From: Nonlabens marinus S1-08 | GTDB lineage: Bacteria; Bacteroidota; Bacteroidia; Flavobacteriales; Flavobacteriaceae | NCBI RefSeq assembly: GCF_000831385.1 | Contig: NZ_AP014548.1 | Location: 1,975,779-2,039,778, forward strand | DNA: 64,000 nt | Reading direction: 5' to 3' | Part shown: positions 8,710 through 18,704 of the stretch, one piece after another | Layout: each line of letters starts with the position of its first letter | Position numbering within the stretch: position 1 is the first letter of the stretch | The notes under the pieces: model-generated | What the model was told of the DNA's origin: nothing | Seen by the model: the letters and a program-made list of their open reading frames with translations, nothing else | Databases searched by the model: none | Program-made: the position numbers and the translations under genes

Positions 8710-9366
8710 TTAATTGGTAAACACGTACTTAACAATATTTGCTCCCATATCCAGGGCTTTACGCCTTACATTTGGCGGGTCATTGTGTACTTCTGGACTT
8801 TCCCAGCCATCCCCCAAATCGCTTTCAAATGTAAATAAAAGAACTAATCTATTTTCATGAAATATTCCAAGAGCCTGAGGACGGTTGCCTTCATGCTCAT
8901 GTATTTTAGGTAATCCCTGTGGAAATTTCACGTAGGAACTGAAGATGGGATGAGAGGCAGAAAGCTCTTTCCATTGCTTATCAGGAAACAAGCGAATGAT
9001 CTCTTTGTCAAGATAGGGTTTCATTCCATAGTTGTCGTCTATATGAAGAAATCCACCACTCAATAAATAGCTCCTAAGATTTTCAATCTGTGCATCATTG
9101 AAGACCACATTCCCGTGTCCCGTCATATGTAAAAACGGATATTGAAAGATGTCAATACTTTGCGGTTCTACGGTTGGGATTTTAGTGGATATAGTAGTGC
9201 CTATGTTAGAATTACAGTAGCGAACTAGATTAGGAAGGGCTGTGGGGTTGGCGTACCAATCGCCACCACCATCATATTTTAACAAGGCAATCTCTTGAGC
9301 TTGGCTGATGGAAGCTATTAAAAAACCGATTACCACAAGGAAGTGCGGTGCTGCTATTTTTGGCAT
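8710..9366 (-). CDS. Secreted DUF4159 domain protein
   Basis: From the ATG at 9366 the product has 218 residues, with a signal peptide ending S-Q-A and then a DUF4159 domain: L-K-Y-D-G-G-G-D-W-Y near the start, F-L-H-M-T-G-H-G-N in the middle, L-L-S-G-G-F-L-H-I-D-D-N-Y-G and G-I-F-H-E-N-R-L. The fold is related to class I glutamine amidotransferases, but the enzymatic role is not established. An ATG at 9396 would lengthen the leader; the shorter form has a more regular signal peptide. It starts the minus-strand operon running to purB. Confidence 0.85.
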   Translation of the reverse strand: MPKIAAPHFLVVIGFLIASISQAQEIALLKYDGGGDWYANPTALPNLVRYCNSNIGTTISTKIPTVEPQSIDIFQYPFLHMTGHGNVVFNDAQIENLRSYLLSGGFLHIDDNYGMKPYLDKEIIRLFPDKQWKELSASHPIFSSYVKFPQGLPKIHEHEGNRPQALGIFHENRLVLLFTFESDLGDGWESPEVHNDPPNVRRKALDMGANIVKYVFTN

Positions 9367-9461
9367 ATTAAAAAAAATGTTAAAAAAAGTTATCAAAAAT
9401 TAGAATAATAAGATCAGTTTTTCATAGTTTTATCGTGAGCGCCCCCTAATACAGCTTACTT

Positions 9462-9635
9462 ATGAATTTCAAACCTTTTGTAAGAATCTTGATTCCATCT
9501 ATCAGTCTATTTTTGGCATTCATGCTTTTAGCTTTCCAACATATGCAAAATAACGGAGAAAGTAATGAAAAACAGAATGAAAACGAGCTAGCCAAAATAG
9601 AGGCATCTACGGATAAAGACACGCAAGGCTCCTAG
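9462..9635 (+). CDS. Possible 57-residue membrane-anchored peptide
   Basis: An ATG at 9462 opens a 57-residue frame ending TAG. The first ~28 residues form one hydrophobic helix (I-L-I-P-S-I-S-L-F-L-A-F-M-L-L-A-F), followed by a hydrophilic tail rich in Asn, Glu and Lys. This is the layout of a small anchored protein. It is isolated between two minus-strand genes, and no clear promoter or family match is visible, so it may be spurious. Confidence 0.45.
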   Translation: MNFKPFVRILIPSISLFLAFMLLAFQHMQNNGESNEKQNENELAKIEASTDKDTQGS

Positions 9636-9720
9636 TCGCTAAAGCTATTGCTATATTTTTGATAAGCACTTGTAATAAACACATCGCTGACATTTGCTAT
9701 TTGAGTACTTCTAATAATTT

Positions 9721-10431
9721 TTAGCTTTGCTGTTGGGCCGCATTGAATAAGCTAGCGGCATAAACTCCAGCGGTTTCAGTGCGCAGTCTTGTTGCTCCTA
9801 AATGAACTGGCTGATAATTCTTTACTAAGGCTTGTTCTATTTCTTGAGGTGTAAAATCTCCCTCAGGTCCTATAAGTAATGTAATTTCTAAATCTTTTTC
9901 CAGAAAACCGGAAAGATGCTTTTTCTGTGTTTGCTCACAGTGAGCTATCAATTTTATACTTGAGCTCTCAGTTTCCATAAATTCTTCTAGAGAAGTGAGC
10001 TCGTTCAATTTGGGTTTGTGAAGCTGCAAGGACTGTTTCATAGCACTTACAAGTATCTTATCAAATCGATCCCATTTAATGGAGCGTCGTTCACTGTTAC
10101 TACACAGCAATGGAGTGATTTCTGTAATTCCCAATTCCGTTGATTTTTCTAGGAACCATTCCATACGATCATTCATTTTTGTAGGAGCTATGGCAATATG
10201 AAGTTGACCACTGGGAGCAGGCTCAAATTTTACATGCTGTAACTTAAGTGAGCACTTGTTGCTGGTCAATTGTGTAATAGTTCCATCAAATAAATCACCT
10301 GTACCATTAGTAATAGATACCTGGTCGCCTACTTTTTTGCGCAATACTTTAGTGATATGCCGTGTATCCTCTTTTTCTAAAGAAAGCAGAGTAGTGGTGG
10401 CTGTAGCTTGTGGAAAGTAAAATAGTTGCAT
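9721..10431 (-). CDS. rsmE: 16S rRNA (uracil(1498)-N(3))-methyltransferase RsmE
   Basis: The 236-residue protein shows the RsmE layout: an N-terminal PUA-like domain (H-I-T-K-V-L-R-K-K-V-G-D) and a C-terminal SPOUT domain with L-L-I-G-P-E-G-D-F-T-P-Q-E near residue 190 and L-G-A-T-R-L-R-T-E-T-A-G near residue 214, which form the SAM-binding knot. It methylates U1498 of 16S rRNA. Its ATG shares one base with the tsaD stop (TAATG), so translation is coupled. Confidence 0.96.
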   Translation of the reverse strand: MQLFYFPQATATTTLLSLEKEDTRHITKVLRKKVGDQVSITNGTGDLFDGTITQLTSNKCSLKLQHVKFEPAPSGQLHIAIAPTKMNDRMEWFLEKSTELGITEITPLLCSNSERRSIKWDRFDKILVSAMKQSLQLHKPKLNELTSLEEFMETESSSIKLIAHCEQTQKKHLSGFLEKDLEITLLIGPEGDFTPQEIEQALVKNYQPVHLGATRLRTETAGVYAASLFNAAQQQS

Positions 10432-11447
10432 TACATGGAAATTCTAGCAGTAGCGGTTACCTCAAGTCCAGCAAAATCTTTTTGTAAAAACTTGTAGTAA
10501 CCAGAAATACCTATCATCGCTGCGTTATCTGTAGTGTATTGAAAAGGCGGTATAAAAACCTTCCACCCTTTTTCTTTTTTAGAAAGCAAGCGTTCTCTGA
10601 TGCCAGAATTAGCACTCACGCCACCTCCAATAGCCACAGACTTAATGCCTGTTTTATTAACAGCTTTTTCTAATTTTTGGAATAGGATTTCTATGATAGT
10701 GTATTGAACGCTAGCACAAATATCTTCTAAATTTTCTTTGATGAAATCTAGATTTTCTTTGACTTGCTTTTGGATAAAATACAGCACACTAGTTTTAAAC
10801 CCGCTGAAACTGTAGTCTAGGTTAGGAGCTTTAGGAATTGGAAAGGAAAACGCGTGGGGATTTCCCTTTCGCGCAAGCGAGTCTATTATTGGGCCAGCTG
10901 GGTAATCCAATCCAAGCATTTTTCCTGTTTTATCAAAGGCTTCCCCTACAGCGTCGTCCATGGTAGTGCCTATCACTTCCATCTCGTGATGATCTGTCAC
11001 TTTTACTATTTGAGTGTGTCCACCACTGATGGTCAATGCTAAGAATGGGAACTCAGGTTTTTCCTGACCTTCGTCTATAAAATGAGCTAATATATGAGCC
11101 TGCATATGATGAACCTCTATCAAAGGAATATCTAATGCCAGCGATAAACTCTTGGCAAAACTGCTCCCTACCAGCAAGCTACCCATGAGGCCAGGACCTC
11201 TAGTGAAAGCTATTGCAGTGAGTTGCTTTTTGTCGATATTTGCCTGCGCTAAGGCGGTGTGGACTACTGGAACGATATTCGACTGGTGCGCACGCGAGGC
11301 CAACTCTGGAACTACACCACCATATTGTTGATGCACTTTTTGACCAGCTATCACGTTTGATAGAACTTGATCATTTTTGAGCACTGCGCAGGAGGTGTCA
11401 TCACAAGAAGATTCTATGGAAAGAATGTATGAAATCTTTGAAGCCAT
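10431..11447 (-). CDS. tsaD: tRNA N6-adenosine threonylcarbamoyltransferase TsaD
   Basis: From the ATG at 11447 the product has 338 residues. It begins I-L-S-I-E-S-S-C-D-D-T-S, contains the metal-binding H-H-M-Q-A-H motif near residue 114 and the A-S-K-H-D/ATPase-fold motifs F-T-R-G-P-G-L and G-G-G-V-S-A-N. TsaD transfers the threonylcarbamoyl group to A37 of ANN-decoding tRNAs. The ATG at 11483 would add 12 residues not found in the family. TACTTTTG on the minus strand (11488-11481) is a likely -7 box, placing the start about 27 nt before the ATG. Confidence 0.96.
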   Translation of the reverse strand: MASKISYILSIESSCDDTSCAVLKNDQVLSNVIAGQKVHQQYGGVVPELASRAHQSNIVPVVHTALAQANIDKKQLTAIAFTRGPGLMGSLLVGSSFAKSLSLALDIPLIEVHHMQAHILAHFIDEGQEKPEFPFLALTISGGHTQIVKVTDHHEMEVIGTTMDDAVGEAFDKTGKMLGLDYPAGPIIDSLARKGNPHAFSFPIPKAPNLDYSFSGFKTSVLYFIQKQVKENLDFIKENLEDICASVQYTIIEILFQKLEKAVNKTGIKSVAIGGGVSANSGIRERLLSKKEKGWKVFIPPFQYTTDNAAMIGISGYYKFLQKDFAGLEVTATARISM

Positions 11448-11499
11448 GAGTTGGTCGGGCATAGAAATTGGTAATCTTTGCAAAAGTAAATGATCTGTT

Positions 11500-14400
11500 A
11501 TTAAAAAGCTTTTTAAAATACTAGGTAGAACGTTACTGGTGCTGTTGGGGCTTTTTATAATCCTAGTGATCGCTTTTTCTTTCCCGTCTGTTCAAACGGC
11601 AACCGCACATTACCTCACAGATTATTTAAATGATACGTATGATGTCGATATAGCTATCGACAAGGTAGCCATTACCTACTCAGGTGAAGTTGAGGTAGGT
11701 GCATCTCGAGCATTAGATCATCATCAGGATACGATAATCTCGTTCAATAATCTCTCTACTTCTATTCTTAGTTTTTCAGAGTTAATTTCATCTGCCCCTG
11801 TATTTGGTGATGTGAAGATTGATCAGTTGTATTTAAATATGCGCCGTTATGAAGGCGAGGAGTCAGACAACCTAAATATATTCCTTAAAAAATTTGCCAG
11901 CGAGTCCTCTAGTCAGCAGCCGTTCACCTTAAATACAGGAGAGATTTTGCTTACAGATGCACACATTAGGATTGTAGATGAAAATGCCAATCACCCTGAG
12001 CTGTTTGAAGCTAAAAATCTGAATATGATTGCTAACGACTTTAGAATCGATGGCAATGAATTGTTTGCAGATATTCAGAAGTCGAACTTTGTTATGTATA
12101 ATGGCGCCATCAGTGAGAATAATGACGATCAAGGTTTTGTAGTGAAGCAATTGCAGGCTGATTTCTATTATTCTCCAGTACAAATTAAGGCTCAAGAACT
12201 TTATCTAGAAACCGCAGGATCTTATTTACAAGGCAACTTACAGTTGGATTATGGAGAAGGTGATTTTGCCGACTTTGTAGAAAAGGTAAAATGGACGTTT
12301 GGTATAGAAAAAGCAAGTATTGCTACAAATGAGCTGGACATGTTTTATGATGAATTCGTGAAAAACGAAAGCATCAGTATTTCTGGAAACATGACTGGTA
12401 CTCTAAACGAGTTTGAAGTTCAAAATCTTTCTGCACAAGCATTAGGTGACCTAAATATTGAAGGTGATGTGCGTTTCAAGAATCTTATCAAAAACATCGA
12501 TAATTTCTACCTTGAAGGTAATTTTAAAACTTTGCAAGTCAGCAATACTGATTTAAGAGCTTTTCTGCCAAATGTTCTAGGGAACCAACTTCCAGCAAGC
12601 TTGAATCAATTAGGGACAGTAACGGCTCAAGGATTTGCCAGCGTGAGTCGGGATAGGATAGTTTCAAAATTATCTGCTACCAGTCGTCAAGGGTTCCTAG
12701 ATACTGATTTGACATTGACTGAGATCCGCTCAGGGTTCATAGGATATTCTGGAAATATAAAAGCTGCCAATTTTAATATAGGCGGCATTACTAAAACACC
12801 TAATTTAGGTAGAACCAGTCTCAATTTAAACGTGGATGGGCGTGGGTTTGATCCTAACAATGCGAGGTTGCGACTTACTGGAGACATCTCAAGATTATCG
12901 TACAACGGCTATAACTATAGGAATATCAGGGTGAATGGAGATTTACGCAAGCCTGTATTTAATGGGAAAGTGGTTGTCAAAGATCCTAATCTTCAAATGG
13001 AATTTGATGGTCTTGTAGACATCTCTCAAGAGATCAACACCTATGATTTCAAGGCATCTATCGTCTATGCTGATCTTAAGGCCACCAACATCTTTACTAG
13101 AGACAGTACTGCAATTTTAAAGGGTGATGTAGTGATTGACATGAATGGTACTAATATCAACGATGCTGCGGGTACCATCAAATTTGCTGATGCGAGTTAT
13201 CAAAACGACAACGATACTTACTTCTTTGAGGATTTTGTGATTGAGAGCACGTTTGAAGATGATGTGCGTTTAATCACAATTAATAGTCCAGATATTATAG
13301 AGGGTGAGGTGCGTGGCCAATTCAAAATCGAAGAAATTCCAGAGCTTTTTAAAAATGCCATTGGGAATGTGTATACCAATTATAAGTCAAATCAGATCAC
13401 TCAAGACCAGTATTTGGATTATGAGTTTAAGATCTATGACAAGATTGTTGACTTATTCTTTCCTGATATCGCTCTAGGCGAAAACACAATTCTTAAAGGT
13501 CAAGTAGCAAGTAATGAGGCTCAGTTCAAGCTTACCTTTAGATCACCACAAATCAAAGTTTTTGATGTCGATCTGAAGCAAGTCAATATACAAGTGAATA
13601 ATCAGAATCCATTATTCAATACGTACATCAAAATTGACGATATTAAAAATGGATTTTATGATGTGCAGGATTTTCAGTTAATAAATGTGACCAGACAGGA
13701 CACCTTATTATTCCGGACTGAATTTACTAGTGAAGACCAGCAAGACGACAAGTACAACCTTAGCTTTTACCACACGATTAATGATGAGAACAAGTCAGTA
13801 GTTGGTATACGCAAGAGCGATTTAAAATATCAAGGTAAAAAGTGGGTGATCAATCCATCAAATGAGGACGTGAAATTAGTATTTGATAATGATTTTCAAG
13901 AATTTCAGCTGGATACCTTGCGAGCACAGCACCTAAATGAACGCATTAGCATCGCTGGTCTAGTGAAAGGTAAAGACACTAAAGATGTCAATTTAAAATT
14001 TGACGGAGTGCGTATTTCTAGTTTGACCAAACCTATCGACAGTTTGAAAATGAGAGGTCGTATAGATGGGGAGCTTAAACTAGAACAAATCAATGGGAAT
14101 TATGCGCCCACTAGTGATTTTTCCATCAATGACTTTGAGGTCAATAATACTCCCTTAGGAGATTTTGCGATGAAGGTCAAGGGTAATGAAGATTTAAGTA
14201 TCTATGATGTGAATGCCCAATTGAAAAACGATCTGCAACGTACCTTTATAGCTAATGGTACGATTAACACGAGTGGTGAATTTTCTACTATAGATGTCAC
14301 GGCAGATTTTGATGAGTTTAATTTGGTTTCATTGAGTCCGTTAGGAGGAATAGTCATAGATCAGATCAGAGGCTATGCCACTGGTAACGCTAGAGCCACA

Positions 14401-15954
14401 GGACGACTCACCGAGCCACAAATTGCGGGTCAGCTCCAGTTAAGAGAAGCGGGACTGCGAGTTCCTTATTTGAATACAGATTTTGATTTTCAAGAAAATG
14501 CGATAGTAGATATCACTAGCAACAGTTTTGATTTTGGTGAAATTCTATTGACGGATACTAAGTACAACACGACAGGTGAACTTTCAGGGCAGATCCAGCA
14601 TAAGAATTTTGGTTTCTGGGAGTTAGACCTGACCTTAGAATCTGATCGTCTATTAGTGTTGGATACAGAACTAACTGAAGAAGCCTTGTATTACGGTACC
14701 GCATTTATCGATGGTCAAGCCACCATTACCGGACCTACTGATGAACTTTTTATTGATGTGGTTGCAACCACAGGCGACGGGACCATTTTTAAAATCCCAA
14801 TTGACGATGGAGAATCTTTAGGAGACACATCGGCTATTTACTTTTTAAGTCCAGAAGAAAAAGAAGCACGACTTTCAGGACAGGAAACTGAAATTAAAGA
14901 AATTTCTGGACTGGAGCTGCGATTTGATCTAGAGGTAACACCTACAGCAACAGTTGAAATAACGGTAGATCCTACTAACGGCAGTTACTTGAGAGGTAGT
15001 GGCTATGGAAACTTATTACTAGAAATCAATACACTAGGAAAATTTGTAATGAACGGTGATTTTATCGTTACCGAAGGTATTTACAACTTTAAGTACGCAG
15101 GACTGGTAAACAAAGAATTCATTATTGAACCGGGCGGAACAGTAGACTGGAATGGTGACCCGACAGATGCAAATATCGATGTGAGCGCCACATATGCAAC
15201 GCGTGCAAACCCATCCGTTTTACTGGACAATCCCAACTTAAACGCTCAAATACCTGTTGAGGTAATCACTAGACTTGAAGGGAATTTGAGTTTCTTCGAT
15301 CCAGAATTTGAGATCGCATTTCCTAATGCGAATAGCGTTGTAAAGTCAGAGTTGCAATACCGTCTTGAGGATAAGTCACAGCGACAACTACAAGCCTTAT
15401 CTCTGGTGACAGCCGGATCATTCTATAACCCGAACAGTATAGGTCAAAATGCCGTGACTGGGAATCTAGTGGAAAGCCTTTCTGGTATCGTAAATGATAT
15501 TGTAAGTAGTGGGGACAGCCGTCTTGATTTTGGAGTAACCTATGAAGCATCAGAGCGCAACCCAAATTCAGATATTCAGAGGTCCGATCGATTTGGGATT
15601 ACCTTGACCACTCAAATCAGCGATCGTGTATTCATTAATGGAAAGCTGGGAGTTCCTGTAGGAAGCACCACCACTTCAGAACGGGCGATAATTGGGAATG
15701 TAGAAATCCAATTCCTTTTAAATAAAACCGGTTCACTCACCTTAAAAATATTCAATCGGGAAAATGCGTTACAACAAATAGGACAGCAAGAAGGGTACGA
15801 TCAAGGTGTAGGATTACAGTACAGTATCGACTTCAACAGCATTCAAGAATTATATCAAAAGCTTTTTTACAAGACCATCACTAAATCGCCCCAACTTCAG
15901 AAAAAAGAAACGGAAGATGAATATGATGCTACAGATGAAATTAATAACGGGTAA
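11500..15954 (+). CDS. tamB: Translocation and assembly module TamB (DUF490)
   Basis: This ~1,484-residue protein has one N-terminal transmembrane helix, a very long beta-rich AsmA/TamB-like middle, and the C-terminal DUF490 region (G-D-F-I-V-T-E-G-I-Y-N-F, then A-T-Y-A-T-R-A and F-P-N-A-N-S near residue 1310). It spans the periplasm and supplies lipids or folding help for outer-membrane proteins. The frame is open back to a TGA at 11491, with no ATG upstream of the helix. The first regular start is GTG at 11539, inside the hydrophobic helix. Starting at ATT 11500 restores a K-K-L-F-K basic cap, so I place the start there tentatively. Divergent from tsaD. Confidence 0.9.
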   Translation: MKKLFKILGRTLLVLLGLFIILVIAFSFPSVQTATAHYLTDYLNDTYDVDIAIDKVAITYSGEVEVGASRALDHHQDTIISFNNLSTSILSFSELISSAPVFGDVKIDQLYLNMRRYEGEESDNLNIFLKKFASESSSQQPFTLNTGEILLTDAHIRIVDENANHPELFEAKNLNMIANDFRIDGNELFADIQKSNFVMYNGAISENNDDQGFVVKQLQADFYYSPVQIKAQELYLETAGSYLQGNLQLDYGEGDFADFVEKVKWTFGIEKASIATNELDMFYDEFVKNESISISGNMTGTLNEFEVQNLSAQALGDLNIEGDVRFKNLIKNIDNFYLEGNFKTLQVSNTDLRAFLPNVLGNQLPASLNQLGTVTAQGFASVSRDRIVSKLSATSRQGFLDTDLTLTEIRSGFIGYSGNIKAANFNIGGITKTPNLGRTSLNLNVDGRGFDPNNARLRLTGDISRLSYNGYNYRNIRVNGDLRKPVFNGKVVVKDPNLQMEFDGLVDISQEINTYDFKASIVYADLKATNIFTRDSTAILKGDVVIDMNGTNINDAAGTIKFADASYQNDNDTYFFEDFVIESTFEDDVRLITINSPDIIEGEVRGQFKIEEIPELFKNAIGNVYTNYKSNQITQDQYLDYEFKIYDKIVDLFFPDIALGENTILKGQVASNEAQFKLTFRSPQIKVFDVDLKQVNIQVNNQNPLFNTYIKIDDIKNGFYDVQDFQLINVTRQDTLLFRTEFTSEDQQDDKYNLSFYHTINDENKSVVGIRKSDLKYQGKKWVINPSNEDVKLVFDNDFQEFQLDTLRAQHLNERISIAGLVKGKDTKDVNLKFDGVRISSLTKPIDSLKMRGRIDGELKLEQINGNYAPTSDFSINDFEVNNTPLGDFAMKVKGNEDLSIYDVNAQLKNDLQRTFIANGTINTSGEFSTIDVTADFDEFNLVSLSPLGGIVIDQIRGYATGNARATGRLTEPQIAGQLQLREAGLRVPYLNTDFDFQENAIVDITSNSFDFGEILLTDTKYNTTGELSGQIQHKNFGFWELDLTLESDRLLVLDTELTEEALYYGTAFIDGQATITGPTDELFIDVVATTGDGTIFKIPIDDGESLGDTSAIYFLSPEEKEARLSGQETEIKEISGLELRFDLEVTPTATVEITVDPTNGSYLRGSGYGNLLLEINTLGKFVMNGDFIVTEGIYNFKYAGLVNKEFIIEPGGTVDWNGDPTDANIDVSATYATRANPSVLLDNPNLNAQIPVEVITRLEGNLSFFDPEFEIAFPNANSVVKSELQYRLEDKSQRQLQALSLVTAGSFYNPNSIGQNAVTGNLVESLSGIVNDIVSSGDSRLDFGVTYEASERNPNSDIQRSDRFGITLTTQISDRVFINGKLGVPVGSTTTSERAIIGNVEIQFLLNKTGSLTLKIFNRENALQQIGQQEGYDQGVGLQYSIDFNSIQELYQKLFYKTITKSPQLQKKETEDEYDATDEINNG

Positions 15955-15957
15955 ACA

Positions 15958-16257
15958 TTAGCGCAATACCAATGTTTTGATGACCTCTTTACCTAAGTGT
16001 TTATTAAGGTTGTCTACAATCTTACTGCGCCCGTAAGAGAGCTCCTGCCGCAATACAGAGGATGATAAGTCAATAAACAACTTCTCACCAGTAAATTTAA
16101 TTTGAGTGGTATAACTCATCACTCCTGGCCCCATCACTTCCTTCCAGGCATCGTTGACATCTACCTTTAAGAATCCTTGATTCAGCTTGTTTTGCGCCTT
16201 GAAATCACTCAGGGCATCACTCATGTTTAGAAAGTCTTCTTTTTTATTATTGCGCAT
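15958..16257 (-). CDS. DUF721 (DciA-like) protein
   Basis: The 99-residue protein matches the short DUF721 family: an N-terminal helix, W-K-E-V-M-G-P near residue 39, and a K-H-type beta region G-E-K-L-F-I-D-L-S-S-S-V-L-R-Q-E-L. DciA proteins with this domain load the replicative helicase in most bacteria that lack DnaC. Position supports a DNA role: it is the third gene after recF, overlapping the intervening lipoprotein gene by 11 bp. Replication helicase loading is therefore the best inference. Confidence 0.88.
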   Translation of the reverse strand: MRNNKKEDFLNMSDALSDFKAQNKLNQGFLKVDVNDAWKEVMGPGVMSYTTQIKFTGEKLFIDLSSSVLRQELSYGRSKIVDNLNKHLGKEVIKTLVLR

Positions 16258-16660
16258 CAGGATCGTAAGATTTGTAGTTGTAAATAGTTCCGTCTTCGTG
16301 AATCAAGATTAATTCGTCCTCCGTAGCTTTTTTTAAGGTTTGAGAATAAGAATTTTCGCCATCAGCAAACTTGAGAACCAGCTGATTTTCATCATTTACC
16401 CAGACAAATTTCACGGCATCACCGTAAGATATGAATCGTCCATCATAAGTAGGGCTTACACGACTTTTAGTGCCACTAGTGCCTTCCACATTAAAAAAGT
16501 CCATATGATTCGTAAATGGAAATTCTTTCTCGCTGCCGTCTGGCTTTTCTACTGTGTCAATACTCCAGTAGCCTTGAAGGTGTTCTAATTTCTTTTTGTT
16601 GCTTTGATCGTCACAACTCACTGTCATTAGGACTATGAAAAGTATCCAGGCATATCTCAT
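16247..16660 (-). CDS. Small lipoprotein, lipocalin-like
   Basis: The 137-residue protein has a leader ending V-S-C (Cys16). The mature part contains [10 protein letters not shown] near its start and alternating strands, the usual look of Bacteroidota lipocalin-like lipoproteins. Ligand and function are unknown. Its start overlaps the recF stop by 4 bp (ATGA) and its end overlaps the DUF721 start, so it is locked between two DNA-metabolism genes in one transcript, which may be historical rather than functional. Confidence 0.78.
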   Translation of the reverse strand: MRYAWILFIVLMTVSCDDQSNKKKLEHLQGYWSIDTVEKPDGSEKEFPFTNHMDFFNVEGTSGTKSRVSPTYDGRFISYGDAVKFVWVNDENQLVLKFADGENSYSQTLKKATEDELILIHEDGTIYNYKSYDPDAQ

Positions 16661-17739
16661 AATTCAAACATTTTATAGGATTGGTTGACATTTTTGATCA
16701 CCGCTTCAGTCCTGTCGCGATGTGTGTCACTGATGAATAGTTGACCGAATTGCTCATTATTTACCATACCTATCAATTGGGATACACGGTCTTCATCCAG
16801 TTTGTCAAAGATGTCATCCAGCAATAGAATAGGGACTGTTCCACTTTTACTCTTTATAAATTCAAACTGTGCCAGTTTTAAGGCTGTTAAAAAACTTTTT
16901 TGTTGTCCCTGGCTGCCGTATTTCTTGACAGGATGACCGTCCAGTGTAAATATCAGATCATCCTTATGTGTTCCAGCACTGGTATATTGTAGCTGTAAAT
17001 CCTTTTGCTGGGCTGCGTTAAAAACTTGCGTAGGATCAGCATCGTTAAAGTCAGACTTGTATTCAATAGCTACCGTTTCTTCCGCACTGCGGGAAATCTG
17101 GGTATAAAAATCCTTGAAGATAGGAGTGAAGCTTTCTAAAAATTCTACACGTATGCGATGGATGAAAGTTCCCAGCCGGACCATTTGCTCATCATAAACA
17201 GTCAGTGCATCGCTGTCAAACTTACGATTGGCCGCAAAGTATTTGAGCAAGGCATTGCGCTGTTGCAGCAACTTGTTGTAATGAATCAGACTGGTCAGAT
17301 AACTACTATTTTCTAATGAAATAACACCATCCAAAAATTTACGACGCGTCTCGCTACCTTCAATAATCAAGTCGCGATCTGCAGGAGAGATAATGACCAA
17401 CGGTAGCAACCCTATGTGATCACTGATCTTGTCATAAATTTTCCCGTTGCGCTTCACGATACGTTTGTTCCCTCGTTTAGCACTAACCACTACATTTTCT
17501 TCCTTTTCTGCTTTTTCAAATTTCCCATTGATCACAAAAAAATCAGCTTCGTGATTGATATTTTGTAGGGTTACAGGATTAAAATTGCTTTTAGCAAAGG
17601 AAAGGTGGTAAATGGCGTCCAGCACGTTCGTTTTCCCTTTCCCATTTTTGCCTACAAAGCAATTGATCTTCTCATCCATCTCAAAATCGGCGCTTTCGAA
17701 GCTTTTGTAATTGATAAGGCTGAGAGATTTGAGATGCAT
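16657..17739 (-). CDS. recF: DNA replication/repair protein RecF
   Basis: The 360-residue SMC-like ATPase has Walker [10 protein letters not shown] at residues ~30-38, the ABC signature region [10 protein letters not shown] near residue 270, and Walker [15 protein letters not shown] near residue 306. The N terminus [12 protein letters not shown] is typical. RecF works with RecO and RecR to load RecA at gaps. It is first in a three-gene overlapping cluster with the lipoprotein and DUF721 genes. Confidence 0.97.
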   Translation of the reverse strand: MHLKSLSLINYKSFESADFEMDEKINCFVGKNGKGKTNVLDAIYHLSFAKSNFNPVTLQNINHEADFFVINGKFEKAEKEENVVVSAKRGNKRIVKRNGKIYDKISDHIGLLPLVIISPADRDLIIEGSETRRKFLDGVISLENSSYLTSLIHYNKLLQQRNALLKYFAANRKFDSDALTVYDEQMVRLGTFIHRIRVEFLESFTPIFKDFYTQISRSAEETVAIEYKSDFNDADPTQVFNAAQQKDLQLQYTSAGTHKDDLIFTLDGHPVKKYGSQGQQKSFLTALKLAQFEFIKSKSGTVPILLLDDIFDKLDEDRVSQLIGMVNNEQFGQLFISDTHRDRTEAVIKNVNQSYKMFEL

Positions 17740-17784
17740 GAAAAATTGGGTATCTATTTGATTGTATGGAAGTTGTGTTTATTT

Positions 17785-17800
17785 CGCTTTCGCGAAAGCG
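17785..17800. repeat. Palindrome copy, recF / TPR-gene divergent spacer
   Basis: Perfect 16-mer extended to 20 bp (17783-17802) by flanking TT/AA. It sits between recF and the TPR gene, roughly 95 bp upstream of the latter's -7 box. Confidence 0.95.
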
Positions 17801-17922
17801 AACTAGCTAGACCAACATTGCTACTACAGCAAATTTAAGGTTTGCCAGCTAGAAGATTAAGTAGCAGCACATTTTTTAATATAGATAAAAATGATATTTT
17901 TGCGCGTTCAATAAATTTGATA

Positions 17923-18702
17923 ATGGCCGCATACAATAAACGAGGTTACAAGCCTAAAACGAAGAAAGAAAAAGAAGTCATCGAGGAAAACGAGTCAGCT
18001 ACAGCTGAGGTGTTTACAACTCTTGACGAAGGTGCTGGAAAAACGGAGGAGTGGGTTGAGAAAAATCAAAACATAATTCTTTATACAGTAATTGCTATTG
18101 CGGTAATCGCTTTGGGAATATGGGCGTACACTGAGTTTGTGTTAGAGCCTAAAGGTGAGGAAGCCTTACAAGAATCTGTTCAAGCTGATGAATTTTATCA
18201 AATGGCAGTAAATGCAACAGGTGAAGAGCAAGATTCTTTATTTAATCTAGCCCTAGAAGGTGGCGAGGGAAAATACGGTCTTCTTAAAATTGCAGACGAA
18301 TATTCAGGGACTGAAGCTGGTAATATTGCTAATTACCAAATAGGTATGGCGTACCTTAATCTAGGTGGTGCTAATTATCAGAAGGCTATTGATTATTTGA
18401 CTGCTTATGATGGTGATGGATCTGTCATGGAAGCTTATGCAAATGCTGGGATAGGTGATGCTCTAGTTCAAGTAGGTCAAGAAGCAGATGCTATTTCATA
18501 CTATAATAAGGCAGCAGATATTGTTCCTAATGAATTTACAACTCCTAAATACCTATTGAAAGCAGCACAAGCTTCTCTTAATACGGGAGACTATAGCGCG
18601 GCGATCAAGAACCTTGAGCGTATTGAAGAAGAATATCCTGAAGCTGCAGAAGCCCAAACGGCTCAAATTCTTCTAGGTCAAGCAGAAGCTGCGGCTAACT
18701 AG
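17923..18702 (+). CDS. Membrane-anchored TPR protein (YfgM-like)
   Basis: From the ATG at 17923 the product has 259 residues: a basic, Lys-rich cytoplasmic N terminus (K-R-G-Y-K-P-K-T-K-K-E-K), one transmembrane helix at about residues 48-68, then periplasmic TPR-like repeats (I-A-N-Y-Q-I-G-M-A-Y-L-N-L-G, A-Y-A-N-A-G-I-G-D-A-L, K-Y-L-L-K-A-A-Q-A-S). The topology equals E. coli YfgM, an SecYEG-associated chaperone helper. An upstream ATG at 17842 adds an untypical extension. TATTTTTG at 17895-17902 is a plausible -7 box. ribH follows after 2 bp. Confidence 0.88.
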   Translation: MAAYNKRGYKPKTKKEKEVIEENESATAEVFTTLDEGAGKTEEWVEKNQNIILYTVIAIAVIALGIWAYTEFVLEPKGEEALQESVQADEFYQMAVNATGEEQDSLFNLALEGGEGKYGLLKIADEYSGTEAGNIANYQIGMAYLNLGGANYQKAIDYLTAYDGDGSVMEAYANAGIGDALVQVGQEADAISYYNKAADIVPNEFTTPKYLLKAAQASLNTGDYSAAIKNLERIEEEYPEAAEAQTAQILLGQAEAAAN

Positions 18703-18704
18703 TC

